DNA from: Gordonia jacobaea
GTDB lineage: Bacteria > Actinomycetota > Actinomycetes > Mycobacteriales > Mycobacteriaceae
Assembly: GCF_001186365.1 (NCBI RefSeq)
Contig: NZ_LDTZ01000021.1
Location: 62,001 to 126,000, forward strand
DNA: 64,000 bases
Direction of reading: 5' to 3'
How positions within the stretch are numbered: position 1 is the stretch's first letter; each line of letters opens with the position of its first letter. The position numbers and the translations under genes are program-made. Positions 8,242 to 16,700 of this stretch are shown here, in pieces. The notes beneath the pieces were generated by a model. The model did not search any database and was not told where the DNA came from. It saw nothing but the letters and a program-made list of their open reading frames with translations.

Positions 8242-9471
8242 GTGTTTGTCGAGTGCGATGCGTCAGCATCTCATTCGACCGATGGAATCAGGATTGTCCG
8301 CTTGAGCGTAGAAGACGCGGTACGGCCTCCGAGGCGAGGCGCAGGCGACGACGATTCGGACGAGCCGGCAACCATGGCGCCTGTTCTCGACGACGTCGCC
8401 GACGCTGCGGAACTCGAAGCCGAGCCGGAGAAGCGGCGCGACCTGACCATGGTCAGACGCATCGCCATCGTGGCGTGGGTTGCGTTCATGGCCTACGAAT
8501 TCTCCGTCTACGGCCTCGCCTTCGACCGCACGCGCCTGATCGTGCTGCTGTGTCTCGGGCTGTTCGCCGCGAGTATCGGCCGCCGTCGAGCGATCACCGT
8601 GCTCCTCGACTGGGCGCCGTTCGCGCTCATTCTGATTCTCTACGACTGGACGCGGGACGTCGCGCGGATCGTCGACATGCCGACGCACTGGCACCTCGCC
8701 GCCGACGTCGACCGTGCGATGTTCGGCGTGGTGCCGACAGTCTGGCTGCAGGGCCACCTGAAAGAAGCGTCGGCGCCGTGGTGGGAGATCGTCACCAGCG
8801 TCGTCTACATGTCGTACTTCGTGGTGCCGTACGCCGTCGCCGCTGTGCTGTGGTTGCGCGACCGTTCGTCGTGGCGTCGTTTTGCGGCGTGCTTCGTGGC
8901 AGCGACGTTCCTCGGACTTGTCGGCTACACGCTTGTGCCTGCCGCGCCGCCCTGGGCTGCTGCACGGTGCACCGCGGAGCAGGTTGTCGACGGTCCGCGC
9001 GACGCAGAGTGCATGACGACACCTGAGGCGACGACGCCGGGCGGCATCCTCGGTCCGACCGACCCGCAGCATCCGGGTGCGCAACCCTACGTCGAGCGCA
9101 TTTCGGCGCGCGGCTGGGAGTACCTCAATATCCACGTGGCGTCGAACCTGATCGAGGTGGGACAGGGCAAAGCCAACCTGGTCGCGGCGATCCCGTCGCT
9201 GCACGCGGGCCTGACGATGCTGCTTGCCCTGTTCATGTGGCCACGGGTGAAAGCTCTGGGCAAAACGCTGTTCATGGGCTACGCGTTCGCGATGGCGTTC
9301 ACGCTCGTCTACACCGCGGAGCACTACGTCTTCGACATATTGCTCGGATGGGCACTGGCCGCGTTCGTGATCGCCGTCTACACGCTGATCGACCGCCGAT
9401 TCATCCTCCCGCGTCAACGACGCCGCGCCGAGCAGGAGAGCGCCGAGCAGGAAAGCGGCGCGGCAGCCTGA
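8242..9471 (+). CDS. PAP2 superfamily membrane enzyme (inositol phosphorylceramide synthase-like)
   Basis: The protein is up to 409 residues. A charged N-terminal tail (1-70) precedes about six membrane segments. The PAP2 catalytic pattern is present late in the chain: PSLHAGLTM then YTAEHYVFDILLGW, giving the two histidines and the aspartate. This C-terminal arrangement resembles the AUR1/PAP2_3 group that transfers phosphoinositol or related head groups, rather than classic soluble phosphatases. The start is uncertain: GTG at 8242 follows AAGGATGG at a long spacing, and TTG at 8302 is an alternative. The gene stands alone, ahead of the copper-like pair. Confidence 0.75.
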   Translation: MFVECDASASHSTDGIRIVRLSVEDAVRPPRRGAGDDDSDEPATMAPVLDDVADAAELEAEPEKRRDLTMVRRIAIVAWVAFMAYEFSVYGLAFDRTRLIVLLCLGLFAASIGRRRAITVLLDWAPFALILILYDWTRDVARIVDMPTHWHLAADVDRAMFGVVPTVWLQGHLKEASAPWWEIVTSVVYMSYFVVPYAVAAVLWLRDRSSWRRFAACFVAATFLGLVGYTLVPAAPPWAAARCTAEQVVDGPRDAECMTTPEATTPGGILGPTDPQHPGAQPYVERISARGWEYLNIHVASNLIEVGQGKANLVAAIPSLHAGLTMLLALFMWPRVKALGKTLFMGYAFAMAFTLVYTAEHYVFDILLGWALAAFVIAVYTLIDRRFILPRQRRRAEQESAEQESGAAA

Positions 9472-9499
9472 GCGCTCACGCGCCGGTATTCTGGTCGCC

Positions 9500-9928
9500 G
9501 TGGCCGCATCGCGTAGACGGGTGAGTGGTCGCCGACGTTTCGTACAGCGCTTGGCGGCGAGGCCCGCACGTATTGGATTCGCGGGCCTCCTCGTGTTTGC
9601 CGTCGTCGTGATGCACGGCCTCCTCGGCCCGACCCATGCCGAGTCCCGCGCGATGCCTCCCGCGCACGCCGAGATACAGATGATGCAGTCGGCTGGTGCC
9701 GACGCGGGCATGTCGTCTGGCGATCACTGCGCCGTCCTCGGGCACCACTGTCTGTCGCTGCGCGCCATCGACTTTCCCACCATCGAGCCCGCGATCGTCG
9801 CAATCCTGGTGTTCGCCGCACTACTGCTCGCGATGGCTGCGGTATGGATGCCGGCTGTTCGCCAGCTCGGCCGTCCGCCTCCGTGGGCGATCCGTGATCA
9901 CTTGTGTCTGAACGTGATTCGCTGCTGA
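9500..9928 (+). CDS. DUF6153-like small membrane protein
   Basis: The 142-residue protein has a basic N-terminus, a hydrophobic segment (about 25-45) and a second one (about 95-120). Between them is a loop with several Met, His and Cys residues (MQS, DHCAVLGHHCLSL). Proteins of this layout (DUF6153) are found beside DUF305 lipoproteins and copper genes in actinobacteria. It is followed after 69 bases by a DUF305 gene, so the two are probably co-transcribed. Metal binding is inferred from composition. Confidence 0.6.
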   Translation: MAASRRRVSGRRRFVQRLAARPARIGFAGLLVFAVVVMHGLLGPTHAESRAMPPAHAEIQMMQSAGADAGMSSGDHCAVLGHHCLSLRAIDFPTIEPAIVAILVFAALLLAMAAVWMPAVRQLGRPPPWAIRDHLCLNVIRC

Positions 9929-9997
9929 TTCGACGACGCCAGGTCCCGCTTGCACCGGGGCCGAGTCCAGCAGGTCACCACAGACAAGGAAACCAGT

Positions 9998-10702
9998 ATG
10001 TCCAGCAACACAATTCGTCGTACCCGCATGCTCGCTGCCTGCGCTGGTGTCGCCGTAATCGTCGGGATCGCGGGCTGTTCGACGTCCGAGAGCGGGTCTG
10101 ACAGCGCATCCGGTGAGGCGTCGTCGACCAGTGCGGACGCGAGCCGAAACGCCTCGTCATCGCAGAGTGCGTCGGCCGAATCGACCACGCACAACGCCGC
10201 CGACGTGACGTTCAACCAGATGATGATCCCCCATCATCAGCAGGCCATCGCCATGGCCGATCTCGTACCGTCGCGCACCGACAACACCGCGGTTCGCGAG
10301 TTGGCGACGCAGATCAAGAACGCCCAACAACCCGAGATCAACCAGATGACCGAGCGGTTGAGGTCGTGGGGTGTCTCGACAACTCCCGAATTGCAGAGCG
10401 CCCAGGACCACGGCTCCATGGATCACGGCTCTATGGACCACGGTTCGATGGATATGGGTGACGGTGCCGGGGGCATGGGCATGATGTCCGAGCAGGAGAT
10501 GACTGCCATGGAGAATGCGCGCGGCCAGGAGTTCGACACGCTCTGGCTGAACGGAATGATCGCGCATCACCAGGGCGCTATCGACATGGCCAAGACCGAG
10601 CTGGCCGACGGGATCGACCCTGCGTCGCGAGCGCTTGCCGAGCAGATCACCACGTCGCAGCAAGCCGAGATCGACCGCATGCGCTCAATGCTCGGTCAGT
10701 GA
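9998..10702 (+). CDS. DUF305 lipoprotein, probable copper-binding
   Basis: From ATG 9998 the product has 234 residues. It has a lipoprotein signal ending in VGIAGC (Cys27), a Ser-rich linker, and a DUF305 domain with the paired motifs MMIPHHQQAI and MIAHHQGAID. Between them is a Met/His-rich stretch with three DHGSM repeats and then GGMGMM. DUF305 proteins are ferritin-like helical domains linked to copper tolerance in actinobacteria. It would sit on the outer face of the membrane. Its likely partner is the upstream DUF6153-like protein. Confidence 0.85.
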   Translation: MSSNTIRRTRMLAACAGVAVIVGIAGCSTSESGSDSASGEASSTSADASRNASSSQSASAESTTHNAADVTFNQMMIPHHQQAIAMADLVPSRTDNTAVRELATQIKNAQQPEINQMTERLRSWGVSTTPELQSAQDHGSMDHGSMDHGSMDMGDGAGGMGMMSEQEMTAMENARGQEFDTLWLNGMIAHHQGAIDMAKTELADGIDPASRALAEQITTSQQAEIDRMRSMLGQ

Positions 10703-10768
10703 ATTCGACGGCCCGATCGGCGAGTAGGTCGGCGACCGGGTCGGGAATGATTCGGCCGTGAGAAGAGT

Positions 10769-10809
10769 CGACGGTCGGTGGGTGCACGCGGTGCGCTCGC
10801 CGACCGTCG
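10769..10809. terminator. Hairpin between convergent DUF305 and DUF4185 genes
   Basis: CGACGGTCGG (10769-10778) pairs perfectly with CCGACCGTCG (10800-10809). It lies 66 bases after the DUF305 stop and just before the end of the convergent gene, so it may serve both strands. Confidence 0.55.
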
Positions 10810-10812
10810 TGC

Positions 10813-11913
10813 TCAATCCCGCCGCAGCGGCAACCGCATCAGGTAGACCTGGTATCCCACCGACACCGAGTACGTGAAGTACAGCGTGCTGCCCTGAGAC
10901 CACGGGTGGATAAAGGGCGCGTATCCGGTCAGCGGGTTGTTCATCGGCACGACCAACTCACCAGACGTCCAGGGGCCAACCGGGTCGTCGGCGGTCCGCA
11001 TCACCACACCGTTGTCGCTTTGGCCCAGCGAGATGAACTTACCAAGATAGCTGTTGTAGGCCACCGACATCTCGCCGGTCGGTGCGGGCATGACGGGGGT
11101 TGCCGCAGATGGGTTGCCGCGCACCCAGTTCCCGTAGGAGAAGTAGTCGTAGGCGCCGAGGTTCTCGATGTCCTTGGCGTTCACCCGCGCGACGTACACC
11201 GCGCCGAAGCGGCCGTCGGGAGTCCCGTAGGTGTAAACGGTATCGCCGACCTTGAGGAACGCTGTCATCTGGAATTTCTTGTTTCCTCCGCCGTTGGGGC
11301 GGAAGGCGTTGAGTGCGCGCCAGTTGTTGCCGTTATCGTCCGACGCGACGAGTCCCGACCAGTTGGTGTACCAGACTCCCGGCTGTCCCCAGTGCTTGAC
11401 CGACATCACGCTCATGTACTGCCTGCCGTTTGCGGCGACACCCGCGGTCGGGATGATCGTGATCTCCTTGCGCAGATCAGGTTTCAAAAGGCGCTTGGCC
11501 TGTCTCGGGGGACCGGCGTGGCTGGTGAAGGTCATGCCGTCGGAGAGGTTGCGGTCGGTGCTGCGGAGCAGTGCGTTGGACTGCCAGTACCAGAGCTGTC
11601 CGTAGAGCAACGACCACCCGTTGAACGTCTGGGTGTCGCCGAACGCGGCGAGGATTTCACCCCTGCCGTTGTCCCACATCGTGCCGAGGTCGGTGCCGTA
11701 GATGTTGTAGCGGCCAGGGGTGTCGTTGATCGAACCGGGTCCGGTCAGGCGCGCAACTGTGGTCGCTGCGCCCGCGGCGTAGGTGGCGGCCGGTGCTGTC
11801 GGAGCCACCACCGTGCCGATGGTCACCGTCGTCGCAGCGACTGCGACGACGGTCGCCATGACTCGTTTTCGCGCCGCCACGCGCACCTTCCGACCACTCC
11901 AGCCCAGTGACAT
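10813..11913 (-). CDS. Secreted DUF4185 domain protein
   Basis: The 366-residue protein has an N-terminal signal segment (about 15-45, ending in APAATYA) and then a beta-rich domain with repeated blade-like motifs: TDLGTMWDNGRGEILAAFGDT, LVASDDNGNNW and VVMRTADDPVGPW. These are hallmarks of DUF4185, which resembles sialidase or glycosidase propellers. It is exported; the substrate is unknown and could be an envelope glycan. It has its own promoter region, with a TTACA-N6-TGTAA palindrome at 11940. Confidence 0.8.
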   Translation of the reverse strand: MSLGWSGRKVRVAARKRVMATVVAVAATTVTIGTVVAPTAPAATYAAGAATTVARLTGPGSINDTPGRYNIYGTDLGTMWDNGRGEILAAFGDTQTFNGWSLLYGQLWYWQSNALLRSTDRNLSDGMTFTSHAGPPRQAKRLLKPDLRKEITIIPTAGVAANGRQYMSVMSVKHWGQPGVWYTNWSGLVASDDNGNNWRALNAFRPNGGGNKKFQMTAFLKVGDTVYTYGTPDGRFGAVYVARVNAKDIENLGAYDYFSYGNWVRGNPSAATPVMPAPTGEMSVAYNSYLGKFISLGQSDNGVVMRTADDPVGPWTSGELVVPMNNPLTGYAPFIHPWSQGSTLYFTYSVSVGYQVYLMRLPLRRD

Positions 11914-11938
11914 GGCGTGACCCTATCAAGACCTAACG

Positions 11939-11955
11939 GTTACATCTCGTTGTAA
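11939..11955 (-). promoter_or_regulatory. TTACA-N6-TGTAA palindrome upstream of the DUF4185 gene
   Basis: TTACA (11940-11944) and TGTAA (11951-11955) flank six bases, about 27 bases before the DUF4185 start. The same stretch contains, on the minus strand, CGAGATGTAAC, which is also present at 137-147 upstream of the VanW gene. Confidence 0.4.
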
Positions 11956-11983
11956 TGAGCGGTTCTCTCCGATTAGCAGACAA

Positions 11984-12970
11984 TTACGCCTCACGATATC
12001 GATCGGTGAGATCGACGCTGGTGAAATCGATCTCCGCGGCGGCATTGTTGACCGCGGTGACAGTCCCCATTCCGAACATTCCGTGCGAATCAAACAGTCC
12101 GGCGGTACCGATGGAAATGCCGTCACTCTCGATGTGGCTGTCCGCCTCGACGCCCACCCAGTCGCCCTGCGGGAGACAAGCAAGTTCGACGGTGAGGTCG
12201 CAGTTGATGAAGCCGATACCGCTCGATCCCCAGTTCGTGACAAGACTCGTCGACTCCGCAGCGGTCACCGCCTTCACGAAAGCTGTCACTTGTTCGCCGT
12301 CGATTGCGGGCAGCGGATGCGACCAGAGCCGCTTGCGCCCACCGTTCTGATGCGCGCCCATGTCGGTGTTCCACGCGCCGTTCGACGGCCCCGCGGCGTC
12401 GCGGACATCTGTGTCTGAGGCATCTGCTTCTGGAACACCTGCTTCTGGAACATCCGACGAGAAGCGAGACATGACATCCGAGGCACCGATGGGCTCGGTC
12501 GGCGGTCGGAAGGTGACAGCCTCGTCGGGCCGCCGCCACCGCGTGCCCGGCGGGTTCGCAGACGTCCGGAGGAACACCGCCGTCGCCCGTGCCACGACGA
12601 CCTCTTCGGCGCTGGAGTCGCCAGCATCCGAGTCGCCGGTGCTCGCGCCCCCAAACTGCACAGCGCCGTCGAACTGCACAACGTCGAGCTCTGCGACCCT
12701 GATTCGACGACCCGCGCGGACGAGTCGGCCACGGGTGAATGTCGGTACCTCTCGCGCCACTTTGAACATGTCGATCGTGAACCGCGCAGGTCGAAAACCG
12801 TCCTCGCCGAACTGCTGCTCGACGCGGTGCGCGGCAAGAGCGCACACCGCGGGCCCGTTGAGCGTGCCGGGAGCCCAGAGGCTCAATGCATACGAAGTGG
12901 GGGTCACGACGCCGTTGTCGGACGACGCTGCTGAGCTGTTTGGGGTGAAAAATGAGCGGGTTTTTGACAC
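11984..12970 (-). CDS. Acyl-CoA thioesterase-like double hotdog protein
   Basis: The 328-residue product has two hotdog-like halves. The first (about 20-160) contains SLWAPGTLNGPAVCALAAH and FTIDMFKVAREVP. The second (about 215-325) contains NCDLTVELACLPQGDWVGVEA and a final GLFDSHGMFG. This matches the 4HBT_3/TesB-like thioesterase group, which hydrolyses acyl-CoA. The two halves are joined by a low-complexity linker (about 170-205) whose VPEAG/VPEAD part comes from a tandem 15-base DNA repeat near 12425-12455. The gene is divergent from the HdeD-like gene. Confidence 0.75.
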   Translation of the reverse strand: MSKTRSFFTPNSSAASSDNGVVTPTSYALSLWAPGTLNGPAVCALAAHRVEQQFGEDGFRPARFTIDMFKVAREVPTFTRGRLVRAGRRIRVAELDVVQFDGAVQFGGASTGDSDAGDSSAEEVVVARATAVFLRTSANPPGTRWRRPDEAVTFRPPTEPIGASDVMSRFSSDVPEAGVPEADASDTDVRDAAGPSNGAWNTDMGAHQNGGRKRLWSHPLPAIDGEQVTAFVKAVTAAESTSLVTNWGSSGIGFINCDLTVELACLPQGDWVGVEADSHIESDGISIGTAGLFDSHGMFGMGTVTAVNNAAAEIDFTSVDLTDRYREA

Positions 12971-13087
12971 GAATCACTCTTACTCGGACACAGACGCGTG
13001 CACGGAACCGCCCCCTCGAGCAACGCGCTTTCACTCAGTTGCGTCTGAATCCCGTCACAACGACCGCTGCGGGGATAAGGTAACCGC

Positions 13088-13660
13088 ATGACCTTTGCGC
13101 CGTATGCAAAACAGATCCCTGACGAATTGATCAGCTCTATTCGGACCGCCATGATCGTGACATCGATCATCGGCATCGTGCTTGGCATCATCGCGGTTGT
13201 GTGGCCTTCGGCAACGGTGGTCGTGCTCGCGGTTCTCTTCGGTATCGCGCTCATTGTTGCGGGCATTTTCCGCATCTATGTGGCGTTCGCTGCAAAGTTC
13301 CTCGGAACGGGCTGGCGCATCCTTACCGGAATACTTGGCTTCCTGGTTCTGGTCATGGGCGTCATTGCCCTGTTCAGCCCGGCGAATGCGGTCTGGTTCC
13401 TCGCGCTCTTCATCGGTTTCGCTTGGCTTTTCGACGGAATCGGCGACCTGGTGACCGCGTTCTCGAAGACCGCGCACGCCCCGACCTGGTACCTCATCCT
13501 CACCGGCGTGATCTCGATACTGGCAGGTCTCGTGCTGCTGATCGGCTCGTCGATGTGGGCGCTGAGCGTGCTGGTGTGGGTCGCGGGAATCTTCCTCATC
13601 GTGATCTCGGTGATCACGCTGTTCAACCTCCCCAAGAAGGTCTCCGACCAGGCGGTCTGA
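13088..13660 (+). CDS. HdeD (DUF308) family membrane protein
   Basis: The 190-residue protein has six regular hydrophobic segments in the HdeD pattern: repeated pairs with LGIIAVVWPSAT, LGFLVLVMGVIALFSP and FIGFAWLFDGIGDL. HdeD was named from acid resistance in E. coli, but its molecular role is unknown. The ATG at 13088 is preceded by AAGG at good spacing. A very strong terminator follows at 13680. Confidence 0.85.
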   Translation: MTFAPYAKQIPDELISSIRTAMIVTSIIGIVLGIIAVVWPSATVVVLAVLFGIALIVAGIFRIYVAFAAKFLGTGWRILTGILGFLVLVMGVIALFSPANAVWFLALFIGFAWLFDGIGDLVTAFSKTAHAPTWYLILTGVISILAGLVLLIGSSMWALSVLVWVAGIFLIVISVITLFNLPKKVSDQAV

Positions 13661-13679
13661 CCGCCCCTCTTGTCCTCGA

Positions 13680-13715
13680 GCGGTGGCTCCCCGGCAACGG
13701 GGAGCCACCGCTTTT
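13680..13715 (+). terminator. Rho-independent terminator after the HdeD gene
   Basis: GCGGTGGCTCCCC (13680-13692) pairs perfectly with GGGGAGCCACCGC (13699-13711) and is followed by TTTT. It lies between two convergent genes. Confidence 0.92.
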
Positions 13716-13737
13716 CGTTGGACGGCCGGTCCGGGAC

Positions 13738-16700
13738 TCAGTCGTGCCAGGGGGCGATGGGATTGCCCTGCCAGCGGGTGTGCGCGGGCACGACGTCGCC
13801 ACGCATGACCAACGACGCGGGGCCGACGGTCGCCGATTCGCCGAGGCCGGACGCGGGTAGCGCGACGCAGTGCGGTCCGAGCGTCGCGCCGTCGGCGAGA
13901 ACCACGCGGTCGATGGCCATGACCCGATCGTGGAACAGGTGCGTCTGGACGACGCAGCCGCGCTCGACGGTCGCGCCCGCACCGAGCGACACGAGGTCGG
14001 CCTCAGGGAGCCAATAGGTTTCGCACCACACGCCCTTGCCGATCTGGGCGCCGAGAAGCCGGAGCCACACATTCAGGACCGGAGTTCCGGTCGCGGCGTT
14101 GGCAAACCACGGTGCCGCAACGGTTTCGACGAAGGCGTCGGAAAGCTCGTTACGCCACACAAACGAACTCCACAGCGGATGCTCGGACACTTCGATCCGG
14201 CCGACGACGGCCCACTTCGCCGCTGCCGCAATGCAACACGCGATGGCACCGCACAGGATCAACAGCAGGCCGCTGACCAGACCGGCGATCGCGTAGTTCG
14301 CCTGTTGGGCGATGTACTGCAGGCTCAGCAGCATGAAGATGCCGAGACCGAACGAGATCATCACCGGGATCAGTCGCAGCGTCTCGATCACTGCGCGTGC
14401 CACTTTGAGGCGCACGGGCGGATCGAACGTCCTCGACGTGTCGGTTGTCGCGGCGGTGCGTCGAAGTCGAATCGGTGGACTACCAAGCCAACTCGACCCC
14501 GACTTGGCTCGGTCGGGTGCGGCCGACAGCACGGCGACGAGACCGTTCTTGGGTACCTTGCGGCCTGGCGCTGCCATTCCGGAGTTGCCGAGGAACGAGC
14601 GTTTGCCGATCTTGACGTCGTCGATGTGCATCCAGCCGCCGCCGAGTTCGTACGACGCGACCATGGTGTCGTCGGCGAGGAACGCGCCGTCGGCGATGGT
14701 CGTGAATTTCGGCAGCACCAGCGCCGTCGAAATCTCGGTGCCCTTGCCGACTTTCGCGCCGAGAACGCGGAACCACCACGGTGTCAGCAGGCCGGCGTAG
14801 AGGGGGAACAAATAGGTGCGGGCGGAGTCGAGCAGTCGCTCGGTCATCCACACCTGCCACCCGACGCGCGAACGCACCGGGTGATAGCCCTTCTCGAGAC
14901 CGAGTGACATCGCGCGCACGAGGATTGCGGTGATCGCGGCGAACACAGCGAGGCTGACGATGGTCGCGGCGGGTAGCAGGATCAGCGAACGGATTGCGAC
15001 GTCGCGGAGCCGGTCGGCGTGCAGCGCCCATGTCCCGATGACGAGCAGCCCGACACCCAGGGAGATCAGTGGGATCGCAGCGAGAACCATCGACGACAGC
15101 CCGTAGAGCGGGACCCAGATGCTTGCGCGACGGGGACGGTGATCGGGCCACGAATGCGTCGCCTTACCGATCTTCACCGCGGGCGATCCGGCCCAGTGCT
15201 GCCCGGCCTTGACTCGACCGAACACCGCAGATCCGGGGCTGACCTCAGCATCCTTGCCGACGACGGCGCCGGGGGCGAGCGTCGACCGCGCACCGATCGT
15301 CGCACCGCGCTTGATCACGATCTCGCCGATGTGGACGAGGTCGCCGTCGATCCACCAGCCAGCGACGTCGACCTCTGGTTCGACGGACGCGCCGTCGCCA
15401 ATGGTCAGTTTTCCGGTCACAGGTGGAATCGTGTGCAGGTCGACGCCGCGCCCGACGGACGAGCCGAGCGCGCGTGCCAGATAGATCATCCACGGCGCAC
15501 CCGACAGGTTGGCGGCGCCACTGGCGACGAGCAGTCGCTCGGCGACCCAGAGTCGAATGTGCACGTTGCCGCCGCGAGGATAGGTGCCCGAATCGACGCC
15601 GCCGAGCAAGATGCGCGATCCGATCGCGGCAATGACCATCCGGCCGGGCGGTGTGATGAAGATGAGGAACGCGACGAGCACGACCCACCAGTTGACCTCG
15701 ACGAGCCAGGGCACCGACACATCCAGCCTGCGGGCGGCCCACGCACCGATGTTGTTGACGACGCCGAGCCACGTCGCCCATTGCAGTCCGGTCAGCGTCG
15801 ACAGCGGCACCGACAGGAGTAGTTGCGCGACACCGGTGGCAGCGGGGGTCGGTTTCACCTCACGCGGGTCGACGACCTCCGCGGCTGTCGTCTCGCCGAG
15901 GAACTCCGCGAGTGAGCCCAACCGCGGGTGGTCGTAGAGGTCGGCGACGGTGATCTCGGGGTAGCGCTCGCGCACTGCCGTCACCAACTGCGCCGCGGCG
16001 AGCGAGCCGCCGCCCTCGGCAAAGAAGTCGGTCCCTGCACTCGTCACGGTCGCGCCGAGAACATCTGTCCACCTCGCAGCCAGCCACGCTTCGGTGCTGC
16101 TGAGGTCGCTTGCGTCCTCGTCGTCGGAGTTGTCGGTGCCCGGTAGCGGCCACGGGAGTGCGTCGCGGTCGACCTTGCCGGACGTCCTGGTCGGCAGTTC
16201 GTCGACGAGCGCGAGTCGCGGCACCATCGGTGCCGGAAGTTGTTCTGCGAGAAGGCTATGCGCGTTGGCGACGTCGAACTCGGGGTCGGCGGAGACGAGG
16301 TAGCCGACGAGCAAACTGTTGCCCGCGGCTGTCTTTCGGACCGCGGTCGCCGCGCCGCTCACTCCGGGCAGGTGCTGGAGTGCGTTGTCGATCTCGCCCA
16401 GTTCGATTCGCCTGCCGCCGACCTTGACCTGATCGTCGGCGCGACCTCCGAACACCAGGCCCTCACGGTCGAGGCGTACCAGATCGCCGCTTCGATAGGC
16501 GCGGTCCCAGCCGAGAGTTGGCATGGGAGCGTACTTTTCAGCATCCTTGGCCGGGTCGAGATAGTGCGCGAGGCCGACGCCGCCGATGATCAGCTCACCG
16601 GTTTCTCCTTCGGCAACGGGCAGTCCGTCGGCTCCGACGACGGCGAGATCCCAACCGGGTAGAGGCAATCCGATGCGGACCGGGCCGGGGCCACCCAGGA

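Noticed and set aside
8263..9711. Minus-strand frame of 482 codons opposite the PAP2 gene
   Set aside because: Arg-rich shadow; the plus frame has membrane segments and the PAP2 catalytic motifs.
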